The notes under the pieces are model-generated. The model was not told the DNA's origin and searched no databases. It saw nothing but the letters and a program-made list of their open reading frames with translations. The position numbers were made by a program, and so were the translations under genes. This document shows positions 13,774 through 20,499 of a stretch of 20,499 nucleotides of DNA, piece by piece (the stretch's first letter is position 1; each line of letters starts with the position of its first letter). Source of the DNA: CALJIC01 sp039805565 (GTDB lineage: Bacteria > Chloroflexota > Chloroflexia > Chloroflexales > Roseiflexaceae); the NCBI GenBank assembly GCA_039805565.1, contig JBDLTZ010000059.1:1-20499 (forward strand), in the 5' to 3' direction.

Positions 13774-14562
13774 GTGAAGCTCTCGATCGTGCTGCTCACC
13801 TGGGACTCCCGGCAGTTCATCCCCGCCTGCCTGGAGTCGCTTGCCCCGCAGCCCCCCCACGACAAGGAGCTGATCGTCGTGGACAACGGCTCCACGGACG
13901 GCTCGCCCCAGCTCGTCCGCCGGCTCTGGCCCTCGGCGCGCGTCGTCGCCAACACCGCCAACCGTGGCGTCGGCCCCGCCCGCAATCAGGGCCTGGCCCT
14001 CGCGCGCGGCGAGCAGGTCCTGGTCCTGGATATCGACACCGTCGCCCGCCCCGGTGCCCTCGCCGCGCTCAGCGCCGCCATGGATGCCGCGCCCGACGTG
14101 GGCGTGTTCGGCGCGCGCCTCGAGGACCCCGAGGGCCGGCTGCAGTACACCTGCCGCGTCTTCCCGACGCTCTGGAGCAAGCTCGGCCGCCAGCTCCCCG
14201 TCGGACTCGGGCGCCGCGTCCTGCGCCAGAGCGAGCTGCGCGACTGGGACCACGCCTCCCCGCGCGACGTCGGCTACGTGATCGGGGCCTGCCAGCTGCT
14301 CCGCCGCGCCGCCCTCGATGCCGTCGGCGGCTACGACGACCGCATCTTCTACGGGCCCGAGGACGTGGACCTCTGCCTGCGCATGTGGCGCGCCGGCTGG
14401 CGCGTCCGCTACGAGCCCGCCGCCGTCTTCACCCACTACGAGCGCCGCATCGCCCGCGGCGCCCCCTGGCGAAGCCCGCTCGCCCGTGCCCACGCCGCCG
14501 GGCTCGCCTGGTACTTCTGGAAGCACCGCTACCTGCTGCGTGCTCCCCGATTCGGTGTATGA
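13774..14562 (+). CDS. GT2 family glycosyltransferase (rhamnosyltransferase-like)
   Basis: This 262-residue transferase has LSIVLLTWDSRQFIPACLESL, VVDNGSTDGS, ANRGVGPARNQG, LDIDT in place of the usual DXD, and YGPEDVDLCLRMWRAGW with the catalytic Asp/Glu pair. The pattern resembles WbbL-type rhamnosyltransferases, but the donor is not proven. GTG 13774 is the start, since the GT2 fold begins at residue 2. The gene overlaps the downstream sugar transferase by 4 nt (ATGA 14559-14562), so the two are probably translated together. Codons end in C more often than in the earlier operon. Confidence 0.9.
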   Translation: MKLSIVLLTWDSRQFIPACLESLAPQPPHDKELIVVDNGSTDGSPQLVRRLWPSARVVANTANRGVGPARNQGLALARGEQVLVLDIDTVARPGALAALSAAMDAAPDVGVFGARLEDPEGRLQYTCRVFPTLWSKLGRQLPVGLGRRVLRQSELRDWDHASPRDVGYVIGACQLLRRAALDAVGGYDDRIFYGPEDVDLCLRMWRAGWRVRYEPAAVFTHYERRIARGAPWRSPLARAHAAGLAWYFWKHRYLLRAPRFGV

Positions 14563-16061
14563 TGAGCCGACGCGACGCCCTGAAGCTTGTGATACGGCCG
14601 CTCACTGTGCCGCTCAGACTGAGACCCGAAATTTCAGAGCGCCGCCTGCTGCTGCGGGTGGGCGACCTTGGCCTGGTGGCCTCCAGCATCCTCGCTGCAC
14701 TCCTCGTGTGGGCGCAGCTCTCCGGGCGCGCGCTCGACCTGATCCTCCTGCGTGACCAGGCGCCCTGGGTGCTGCTCATACTTGGTGGCTGGTTCCTCTG
14801 GCTGGCCCTCAACGACATGTACAACCTCCGCCTGGTGGCCCAGTCCGGCCGCAGCGCCAGCCGAATTATGCTCGGCGGCGCGGTGATCGGCGTCGCCTAC
14901 CTCGGCCTGTTCTTCATCACCTCGCGCGAGGCCGTGAGTGACCCGATACCCGGCGTGATAGCCGCTCTCAGTGAAAGAGCGCCCCTGCTGCGCATCGCGC
15001 CCGTGGGCGCCATCGCTCTCTCTACCGCGCTCCTGCTTGCCTGGCGCACCTTCTACATCCGCGTCCTCGCCGGCCCCCACACCCGCCGCCGCCTGATCAT
15101 CCTCGGCGCCGGGTCAGCTGGCCGCGCCATGTCGCACGTCATCCGCAAGTCACACAGCTCCTACTACACCATCGTCGGCTTCGTCGACGACGATCCGGGC
15201 AAGCAGGGTGCGCAGGTCGCCGGCCTACCGGTGCTCGGCACCCACGAGCAGCTCAGCAGCGTCGCCTTCGCTCACGCCGCCGATGAGATCGTGGTGGCGA
15301 TCAGCGCCGAGGTGCGCGGCACGATGTTCCAGGCGATCATGGACTGCCACGAGGCCGGCCTGACGGTCACGCCAATGCCGCTGCTCTACGAGCGCCTCAC
15401 CGGGCGCGTCGCCGTCGAGCACATCGGCAGCCAGTGGTATGTGGCCCTGCCCTTCCAGGGGCCGGAGAGCCGCACCGCCTTCAGCTTCGTCAAGCGCCTG
15501 ATCGACTTCTCGGTTGGCCTTCTGCTGGCGCTGGCTCTTGTCGTGCTCCTCCCGCTGCTCGCGCTGGCGATCAAGCTGGATAGCCCCGGCCCGGTGTTCT
15601 ACCGTCAGGAGCGGGTCGGCCTCCACGGGCGCCGATTCGTCGTCTATAAGCTGCGCTCCATGTACCAGGATGCCGAGCGCGCCGGCCAGGCCCAGTGGTC
15701 CACCCGTGGCGACCCGCGCATCACCCGTGTGGGCGCGTGGCTGCGTCGGACCCGTCTGGATGAGCTGCCGCAGGTGATCAACGTCGTCCGCGGCGAGATG
15801 AGCCTCGTCGGACCGCGCCCCGAGCGCCCGCAGTTCGTCGAGCAGCTCCAGCGCGAGATCCCCTTCTACCGCACGCGCCTCGCCGCACGCCCCGGGCTCA
15901 CGGGCTGGGCGCAGATTAACTACGGCTACGGCAGCACCGTCGAGGACGCGCTGATCAAGCTCCAGTACGACCTCTACTACCTCAAGCACCAGTCGCCCTG
16001 GTTTGATCTGCTCATCCTGCTGCGGACGATCGTCGTGGTGCTTCGCCTGAAGGGGCAGTAG
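14559..16061 (+). CDS. Polyprenyl-phosphate sugar-1-phosphate transferase (WbaP/WcaJ-type initiating enzyme)
   Basis: This 500-residue membrane enzyme should transfer a sugar-1-phosphate from a UDP-sugar to undecaprenyl phosphate, the first step of glycan assembly. Hydrophobic segments lie around 33-51, 68-84, 104-120 and 145-162. A soluble Rossmann-like domain follows, with LGAGSAGRAM (182-191). The catalytic domain from about residue 310 begins KRLIDFSVG and a reentrant hydrophobic helix, then has FYRQERVGLHGRRFVVYKLRSM, RTRLDELPQ (D401, E402), SLVGPRPERP and RPGLTGWAQINYGYG. This is the full-length WbaP-like architecture. The frame is open well upstream, but ATG 14559, which overlaps the GT2 stop, is the sensible start. 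A second ATG at 14562 is also possible. The sugar is unknown. Confidence 0.93.
   Translation: MMSRRDALKLVIRPLTVPLRLRPEISERRLLLRVGDLGLVASSILAALLVWAQLSGRALDLILLRDQAPWVLLILGGWFLWLALNDMYNLRLVAQSGRSASRIMLGGAVIGVAYLGLFFITSREAVSDPIPGVIAALSERAPLLRIAPVGAIALSTALLLAWRTFYIRVLAGPHTRRRLIILGAGSAGRAMSHVIRKSHSSYYTIVGFVDDDPGKQGAQVAGLPVLGTHEQLSSVAFAHAADEIVVAISAEVRGTMFQAIMDCHEAGLTVTPMPLLYERLTGRVAVEHIGSQWYVALPFQGPESRTAFSFVKRLIDFSVGLLLALALVVLLPLLALAIKLDSPGPVFYRQERVGLHGRRFVVYKLRSMYQDAERAGQAQWSTRGDPRITRVGAWLRRTRLDELPQVINVVRGEMSLVGPRPERPQFVEQLQREIPFYRTRLAARPGLTGWAQINYGYGSTVEDALIKLQYDLYYLKHQSPWFDLLILLRTIVVVLRLKGQ
16050..16055 (+). promoter_or_regulatory. Strong ribosome-binding site before a 43-codon ORF
   Basis: AAGGGG (16050-16055, extended by a G at 16049) is 8 nt before ATG 16064, near-ideal spacing. 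It lies in the last codons of the sugar transferase. The large downstream gene has no such site of its own. Confidence 0.55.
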
Positions 16062-16063
16062 CC

Positions 16064-16195
16064 ATGAGACGGTACGCCGCTTCTCGCTTCGCGAATCTCA
16101 TGCCGCGGGTGTGTGTGGCGCGTTCCCGCTTGCGTGCGGCCGCCGTGGCCCCCCGAGCGCCAGCCGCTGTGCCGCATCGCTTGCCCGCCCTATGA
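16064..16195 (+). CDS. Small basic ORF, 43 residues, possible translational coupler
   Basis: This short frame starts 2 nt after the sugar transferase stop, behind a well-spaced AAGGGG. It ends in an ATGA that overlaps the ATG of the large membrane protein (16192). The product is very basic, rich in Arg, Ala and Pro (MRRYAASRFANLMPRVCVAR at the start), with no recognisable motif and no clear membrane segment. Codon third positions are less GC-biased than in neighbours, which argues against a conserved protein. The start and stop geometry argues for real translation. It may serve mainly to carry ribosomes to the next gene. It could also be a chance frame. Confidence 0.4.
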   Translation: MRRYAASRFANLMPRVCVARSRLRAAAVAPRAPAAVPHRLPAL

Positions 16196-18924
16196 GCACC
16201 CGAGCAGCCGCTGTTCCTACCCCACTCGTGCCCCGCCTGCCCTGGTGGGCCGCGCCTGGCGCCCTGCTTCTGCTCCTGGCTGCCGCCGCGCTCGCCGCCG
16301 GCCTGGCGCTTGCTCGGCCCTCCCTCGGCGCCCGCGCCGCCTCCGCGGAGGCCGCCGCTGTCCTGCAGGGCTTCAGCGATATCGATTCGAGCGGCGAGGC
16401 TACCTACCGCTGGTCGCTCCCCAAGGCCGAGATCGACCTTCAGGGCCTCGCGCGCCGCCCGGTCCTGCTCACGCTGCGGATGGCCGCCCCGCGCCCCCCT
16501 GACGCACCTGCGGCAGTCACCTTCCTCACCGATGACGTCTGGCGCCTCGGGGACTTCACCGTCACGGGGGACTGGCGCCGCTACCAGCTTCTCCTCCCGG
16601 CTGCAGACAGACCGGTCAAGTTGCGCGTTGTCCCCTTCGTTCCCGGCGAGAGCGATGCGCGGGAGCTCGGTATCACCCTCGCCGACGTGCGTGCGGCCAC
16701 AACTGCCCTCACGTCCGATGCGGCGCACGCCTGGGCCATCCTCGGTGCTCCGCGCGCCGTGACTCTCGCGCTGCTGCCGCTGCTGCTCTACGTTGCACTC
16801 GGCGCACTCTCCCCCCCCTGGCGCGGCAAGGAGCGGGCGGCGGGTGCGGGATTGATCGTCCCGCTCCTCACCCTCCCTCTCGTCACCCTTTCCGCAGCGT
16901 ACCCTCTTCAGGCCGCCGTCGTGCTTCCGGAGACCTGGCTGCTCCCTGGCGCGCTCGCCCTGGCCCTGGCCCTCGGCGTCTCACAACCTCTGGTGGGAGC
17001 GCTGTCCCGGCGCCTCAGCGGCGTCACGCTCGAGCGGCGTGTGCTGCTGGCCCTCGTCGCCGCCGGCGCGCTCGGCCAGGGTCTGCTCTTCGTGTTCCTC
17101 GTGCCGCCCTGGCAGCACTACGATGAGCCGGCGCACTTCGAGTACGTCCGCCTGATCGCGGACCGCCGCACGCTGCCGGAGTACGGCGACCGTGACCCGC
17201 TGATGCAGCGCGAGATCACGGCCTCGATGATCGAGCACGATTTCTACGAGCCGGAGATCCCGGTGCCGCCGCTGCTGAATGACGCCGGGGGCATCTACCT
17301 GAGCGGCGGCTTCACTGCCACCGGGCACCCGCCGCCCTACTACGTGCTCGCCAGCCTGCCGCTCGCGGCTCTGCCGCACCTCGACGTGACCACCCAGCTC
17401 CTGATGGTACGCGGCGTGTCGCTGCTGTTCTTCCTGGCGTCCGCCCTCGCCGCCGCCGGGATCGCCCGCGAGCTCGCCCCAGCCGAGAGCCCCGTGCGCT
17501 GGCTGCTGCCGCTCGGCGTTGTGCTCTGCGCCAGCTACGCGGATTCCATGACCTCGGTGAACAACGACAGCGCGGCGGCGGCGTGCGTATCGCTCTTCCT
17601 CTGGAGCGCTGTGCGTGTCATCCGGCGCGGTATCAGCTGGCGGCGGATGGCCGTCATGCTCGTCGCGGCGCTCGCCGCCGCCGCGTTCAAGAATACCGGA
17701 GCCGTGGCCGTGGCCCTGGCCCCGGTGGCAGTGGTCATCGCGCTCTGGGCCCAACGCGGCTGGCGCTGGCGCTGGCTCGTAGCGGGGATAGCGGCGGGAG
17801 CGCTCGTCGCCATCCTCGCTACGATCTCCTGGGACGACGCCCGGGCCTGGTACCGCTGGGCCTGGCCGTCCCAGCCGGGCGCCACGCGCATCGCCCTCGC
17901 CGGCGCACCGCTCGGGGACCACGTGCTTCGGCTCCAGGTCCAGCCGGAGACCACCGGCCAGCGGCTTTCCAACCCGCTGCTCGGGCGTGACCTGGCCGCA
18001 GTGAGAGGGCAGCGCGTCACCGTGGGAGCGTGGGTCTGGGCGACTCGGCCGATCACGCTGAGCCACGGGGTGCTGATCAACACCGGCGGCGCCGACGAGC
18101 CGCGCACTGAGCCGATCGCTCTTGGCACGGAGCCGCGCTTCTTCGCCTGGACCACCTCCGTCCCCGAGGGGGCGCAGCGGCTCCAGTACGTGGTCGGCAC
18201 GGACGCGTGGAGCGAGTCGCTCGAGGTGTACGTGGACGGCGCGGTGGTGGTGCGAGCTCGCCCGCCGCTCGACGAGGTGCCGTCGTTCGATGGCCCGGGC
18301 GGGCGCAGCGTGATGTGGGGCGGGAAGTCGTACAACAATCTGCTTCGCAACGGCTCGGCCGAGGAGGGCGGGCCGCGCTTCCGCGCCTGGCTGGACCGGC
18401 CGCTGGCCTACTACGCGCGCCGCTCGCTGAGCACCACGCTGGTCTCAATCCTCGACCTCGAGCGCACCGGCCGGCTGACGTTCCTGGAGGTCGCGCCCGG
18501 CGTGGTGGATATGTTCTTCAGCCGCTTCGGCTGGGGCGGCAGCCTGTTCCCGGGCTGGGGCTGGCAGATCGTCTTCCGCGGCGTCGCCCTGCTGTCGCTC
18601 GCCGGCTGTGCGGCGTGGCTCCTGCGCCGGGTGCGCCTGCCCTCGCCCAGCCTCCCGGCGCTGGCGTTCCTCGGCCTGACCGCCCTGGTGATCTGGGGCA
18701 ACGTCGTGCTGCGAATCCACCCGCTGATCGATACCGCGATGCCGCTCACGTCCGCGCGCTACGGCTTCCCGGCGATCATCCCCACCGTGCTCGCGCTCGT
18801 GGGCGGGTGGTTGGCGCTGTGGCCAGCACGCCTACGGGGCTATGGTGTTACGCTGGTGGTGGTGGGCACCCTGGCGCTGAACGTGCTGGCGGTGCTGCGC
18901 ATCTGGGAGCTGTACTATGGGTAG
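16192..18924 (+). CDS. Large multi-pass GT-C/DUF2142-like membrane protein with extracytoplasmic beta domains
   Basis: This protein has about 910 residues. One membrane helix (19-42) precedes an extracytoplasmic, beta-rich region (about 45-165). Further helices follow near 185-208, 217-240, 249-270 and 281-305. Then comes VPPWQHYDEPAHFEYVRLI with D311/E312, placed as the acidic motif of the first large outer loop in GT-C transferases and DUF2142 proteins. GHPPPYYVLASLPL (about 379) and TSARYGFPAIIP (about 850) also fit that group. Between helices, residues about 574-735 form a second beta-rich segment, with NLLRNGSAEEGG near 716, reminiscent of carbohydrate-binding modules. It probably transfers a sugar from a lipid-phosphate donor, or otherwise handles the glycan, on the outer face. 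ATG 16192 is preferred over GTG 16111. It overlaps the next gene by 8 nt. Confidence 0.75.
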   Translation: MSTRAAAVPTPLVPRLPWWAAPGALLLLLAAAALAAGLALARPSLGARAASAEAAAVLQGFSDIDSSGEATYRWSLPKAEIDLQGLARRPVLLTLRMAAPRPPDAPAAVTFLTDDVWRLGDFTVTGDWRRYQLLLPAADRPVKLRVVPFVPGESDARELGITLADVRAATTALTSDAAHAWAILGAPRAVTLALLPLLLYVALGALSPPWRGKERAAGAGLIVPLLTLPLVTLSAAYPLQAAVVLPETWLLPGALALALALGVSQPLVGALSRRLSGVTLERRVLLALVAAGALGQGLLFVFLVPPWQHYDEPAHFEYVRLIADRRTLPEYGDRDPLMQREITASMIEHDFYEPEIPVPPLLNDAGGIYLSGGFTATGHPPPYYVLASLPLAALPHLDVTTQLLMVRGVSLLFFLASALAAAGIARELAPAESPVRWLLPLGVVLCASYADSMTSVNNDSAAAACVSLFLWSAVRVIRRGISWRRMAVMLVAALAAAAFKNTGAVAVALAPVAVVIALWAQRGWRWRWLVAGIAAGALVAILATISWDDARAWYRWAWPSQPGATRIALAGAPLGDHVLRLQVQPETTGQRLSNPLLGRDLAAVRGQRVTVGAWVWATRPITLSHGVLINTGGADEPRTEPIALGTEPRFFAWTTSVPEGAQRLQYVVGTDAWSESLEVYVDGAVVVRARPPLDEVPSFDGPGGRSVMWGGKSYNNLLRNGSAEEGGPRFRAWLDRPLAYYARRSLSTTLVSILDLERTGRLTFLEVAPGVVDMFFSRFGWGGSLFPGWGWQIVFRGVALLSLAGCAAWLLRRVRLPSPSLPALAFLGLTALVIWGNVVLRIHPLIDTAMPLTSARYGFPAIIPTVLALVGGWLALWPARLRGYGVTLVVVGTLALNVLAVLRIWELYYG

Positions 18925-19462
18925 GCGCGCCGTTATCGCGGGCCTGGCGCTGCTGGCCGCCCTGGTCGCTGTGTCGCCCACGCTGCTCTGGGCGTACCAC
19001 CTGAGCCGCGCGGGTGCGTTGCTCGAGCGTGGGCTCGTCTGGCCCGAGCCGCGCATGGTGGACAGCCTCCCCATCATGGCTGACACCGGAGCTCTGGAGG
19101 AGGCCGTGCGCGAGCTGGAGGCCGCCCGCAGCTGGCGGCCGGGCCTTGCGTATGCCTACCGCCTGGCGGGGTATGTGGCGCTGGCCCGCGGCGATTGGGC
19201 CGGGGCGGCGCGGGAGCTTGAGGCTGCCCGCACGCGTGCCCAGCGTCACCCTCTGATCGCCTGGGAGACCGGGCTGGCCTACGAGCAGCTCTGGCAGGCA
19301 ACCCCCTCCGATCTCGCGGCGCGTGAGCGTATGGCCGAGGCGTGGCGCGCGGGCGGCTTCGATGCCGCTAGCCTGCGTCTGCGTGCCGAGGAGGCGCGCA
19401 TCGCCGGCCGCGCCGAGGAGGCGCAGCGCTGGGAGCGGCGGGCCGCGCTGATGGAGCCCTAG
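18917..19462 (+). CDS. Membrane-anchored TPR-like protein
   Basis: This 181-residue protein has one N-terminal hydrophobic segment (6-26, uncleaved anchor or signal peptide). Helical pairs of TPR type follow: ALEEAVRELEAARSWRPGLA, AYRLAGYVALARGDWAGAAR and HPLIAWETGLAYEQL, with a further helical segment to the end. Such proteins usually act as scaffolds, here perhaps for the membrane transferase. The ATG overlaps the end of the upstream gene by 8 nt and is preceded by GGGAG at 18905-18909 with a 7-nt spacer, so coupling to the large membrane protein is likely. No enzyme motif is present. The function is not known. Confidence 0.75.
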   Translation: MGRRAVIAGLALLAALVAVSPTLLWAYHLSRAGALLERGLVWPEPRMVDSLPIMADTGALEEAVRELEAARSWRPGLAYAYRLAGYVALARGDWAGAARELEAARTRAQRHPLIAWETGLAYEQLWQATPSDLAARERMAEAWRAGGFDAASLRLRAEEARIAGRAEEAQRWERRAALMEP

Positions 19463-19483
19463 CGCCCGCACGCCCCCTCATTT

Positions 19484-19508
19484 GATGATACGTAGTACCT
19501 ATGTCATC
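19484..19508. repeat. Imperfect inverted repeat upstream of the sigma-like gene
   Basis: GATGA (19484-19488) pairs with TCATC (19504-19508), and TAG (19493-19495) with CTA (19499-19501), separated by an internal loop. It sits in a relatively AT-rich patch 22 nt after the TPR gene and about 83 nt before ATG 19591. It may be a weak terminator for the upstream operon or an operator for the sigma-like gene. It has no U-tract. Confidence 0.3.
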
Positions 19509-19552
19509 GTACGCTCATCCTTCCCCTATTCCCAAAACCTGCGTCTGAGGCC

Positions 19553-19558
19553 TAGAAT
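19553..19558 (+). promoter_or_regulatory. Candidate -10 box for the sigma-like gene
   Basis: TAGAAT at 19553-19558 lies 32 nt before ATG 19591. No convincing -35 or ECF-type promoter pair is seen upstream, so the call is tentative. Confidence 0.3.
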
Positions 19559-19577
19559 ACGGCCAGATACCCGCCGC

Positions 19578-19583
19578 AGGAGG
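19578..19583 (+). promoter_or_regulatory. Ribosome-binding site fixing the sigma-like gene start
   Basis: AGGAGG (19578-19583), the full Shine-Dalgarno core, is 7 nt before ATG 19591. It is the strongest site in the window and selects 19591 over the out-of-frame ATG at 19584. Confidence 0.75.
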
Positions 19584-19590
19584 ATGGAAG

Positions 19591-20382
19591 ATGATGCGAC
19601 AGAGTCCCCTGGCGCGCCGGAAGACTCCCTCGCCGGCTCGCCCGGCAGCACGCCCGCGCGTCTACCACGAGCAGATCAACAGGCCCGGCGCCGAGGTCCC
19701 CGGCCAGCTCGAGGCCGAGGCGCTGCGCCGCCGCTGCCTCGTGGAGAGCGAGCGCTACTACCGCGGCCAGCCGCACGACACGCGCTACGCGTACGAGCTC
19801 TTCCGCCGCGCCCTGGTCGAGCGCTGTGATGTGGCCTGGACGCACCTGTACGAGCTTTATCGCCCGCTCGTCGAGAGCTGGGTGCGGCGCAGCGGCGCGT
19901 TCGTCGGCAGCGGCGAAAGCAGCGAGTACTTCGTCGTGCCGGCGTTCACCCGCTTCTGGCAGGCGATCTCTGCCGAGCGGTTCGCATCGTTCGGCACCCT
20001 GTCTGCGCTGCTGCACTACCTCCAACTCTGCACGAGCAGCGTGGTGATCGACAGCGTGCGCGCCCAGTCCTGGGCCGAGATGCTCCCCGAGGAGGCGGTG
20101 CCCTCGGGGCGCGCCCCGAGCGTTGCACCGGATGAGGAGGCCCTCGAGCGGATCGGCCGGCAGGAGTTCTGGGAGCTGATCGCCAGGCAGCTCACCGGCC
20201 CTGCCGAGCGCACCGTAGTGTACGACACGTTCGTGATGGGCATGAAGCCGGGCGACATTCTCACGCGGCACGGCTCGCTGTTCGCAAGCATCTCCGAGGT
20301 CTACAACGTCAAGCGCAATGTCCTCGGGCGGCTGAGCCGCAACCACGAACTCCGCTGCCTTGCCGGGCTCCAGCCGCCCTAG
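19591..20382 (+). CDS. Divergent sigma-70/ECF-like factor
   Basis: This 263-residue cytoplasmic protein starts with a basic, disordered 24-residue stretch. Residues about 64-155 resemble sigma region 2: YELFRRALVERCDVAWTHLYELYRPLVESWV, then EYFVVPAFTRFWQAIS (112-127) in the place of the usual DLVQEVFLRFWRA, then LLHYLQLCTSSVVIDSVR. After a linker, residues about 190-250 resemble region 4: FWELIARQLTGPAERTVVYD, GMKPGDIL and FASISEVYNVKRNVLGRLSR as the helix-turn-helix. The acidic core of region 2.2 is lost, so core-polymerase binding may be altered. It follows the polysaccharide operon by 128 nt and has its own strong ribosome-binding site, so it may regulate the locus. It could instead be a sigma-derived regulator that no longer works as a sigma factor. 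Confidence 0.65.
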   Translation: MMRQSPLARRKTPSPARPAARPRVYHEQINRPGAEVPGQLEAEALRRRCLVESERYYRGQPHDTRYAYELFRRALVERCDVAWTHLYELYRPLVESWVRRSGAFVGSGESSEYFVVPAFTRFWQAISAERFASFGTLSALLHYLQLCTSSVVIDSVRAQSWAEMLPEEAVPSGRAPSVAPDEEALERIGRQEFWELIARQLTGPAERTVVYDTFVMGMKPGDILTRHGSLFASISEVYNVKRNVLGRLSRNHELRCLAGLQPP

Positions 20383-20499
20383 TGTGCTCCACGCACACGC
20401 ATCAGTACGAAGGTGGGTCTCTCGGTGGGCTGTGCTCTCCGGCCTTCCCCTCCTGAGCCTATCATGCGCAGCTCGTGCCGGGTGAAAAAAGAGCTCCCT
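20383..20499. other. Right-end stretch with no recognised feature
   Basis: The last 117 bases after the sigma-like gene show no convincing gene start, terminator or repeat. A short A-run (AAAAAA) near the right end is not preceded by a clear GC-rich hairpin. Confidence 0.4.

Noticed and set aside
14385..14558. N-terminal extension of the sugar transferase frame inside the GT2 gene
   Set aside because: The translation is Arg/Pro-rich shadow sequence. The ATGA overlap at 14559 gives the normal family start.

Overview
This GC-rich window looks like part of a cell-envelope or exopolysaccharide (EPS) biosynthesis locus. No taxonomic marker gene is present. The best guess, which is an inference, is a Chloroflexota bacterium. 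The hints are the high GC, two secreted proteins with an LPxxxG-type segment just after the signal peptide, and a divergent sigma-like protein that opens its folded part with a DTRYxYELFRRAL segment.

Layout. (1) Positions 1-232 carry the 3' end of a plus-strand gene, probably a glycosyltransferase. (2) Positions 229-2483, minus strand, carry a two-gene operon: a WbpP/GalE-like epimerase followed 2 nt later by a WbpA/TviB-like UDP-N-acetylhexosamine 6-dehydrogenase. (3) Positions 2653-9728, plus strand, carry five genes: a GT2 enzyme with a remnant GT-B half, a GT4 enzyme, an SDR nucleotide-sugar enzyme with a UDP-glucuronate-decarboxylase-like active site, a 750-residue GT2-GT4 fusion, and a GT2 enzyme. 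(4) Positions 9771-12807, minus strand, carry two tandem paralogous secreted clan-A glycoside hydrolases, similar in layout to the EPS-locus hydrolase PslG. (5) Positions 13005-20382, plus strand, carry a SAM methyltransferase, a GT2, a polyprenyl-phosphate sugar-1-phosphate transferase (the initiating enzyme), a tiny coupled ORF, a large GT-C/DUF2142-like membrane protein, a membrane-anchored TPR-like protein, and a divergent sigma-70-like factor after a 128-nt gap.

How the parts fit (inference from families). The dehydrogenase and the two SDR enzymes supply an N-acetylhexuronate and possibly a decarboxylated sugar. The WbaP/WcaJ-like enzyme starts the glycan on a lipid carrier. The cytoplasmic GT2 and GT4 enzymes extend it and the methyltransferase may decorate it. 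The GT-C-like protein acts on the outer face of the membrane, and the secreted hydrolases trim or release the polymer. No flippase, Wzy-type polymerase, ABC transporter or chain-length regulator is visible, so the locus probably continues outside the window.

Regulation. The 9-mer TGCTATAAT, a perfect extended -10 element, occurs four times, each time just upstream of a gene start (2553-2561 minus, 2605-2613 plus, 4108-4116 plus, 12951-12959 plus). One copy lies so close to its ATG that the mRNA should be leaderless. Two divergent intergenic regions (2484-2652 and 12808-13004) carry the main promoters. I saw no tRNA, rRNA, CRISPR array, transposase or phage gene.
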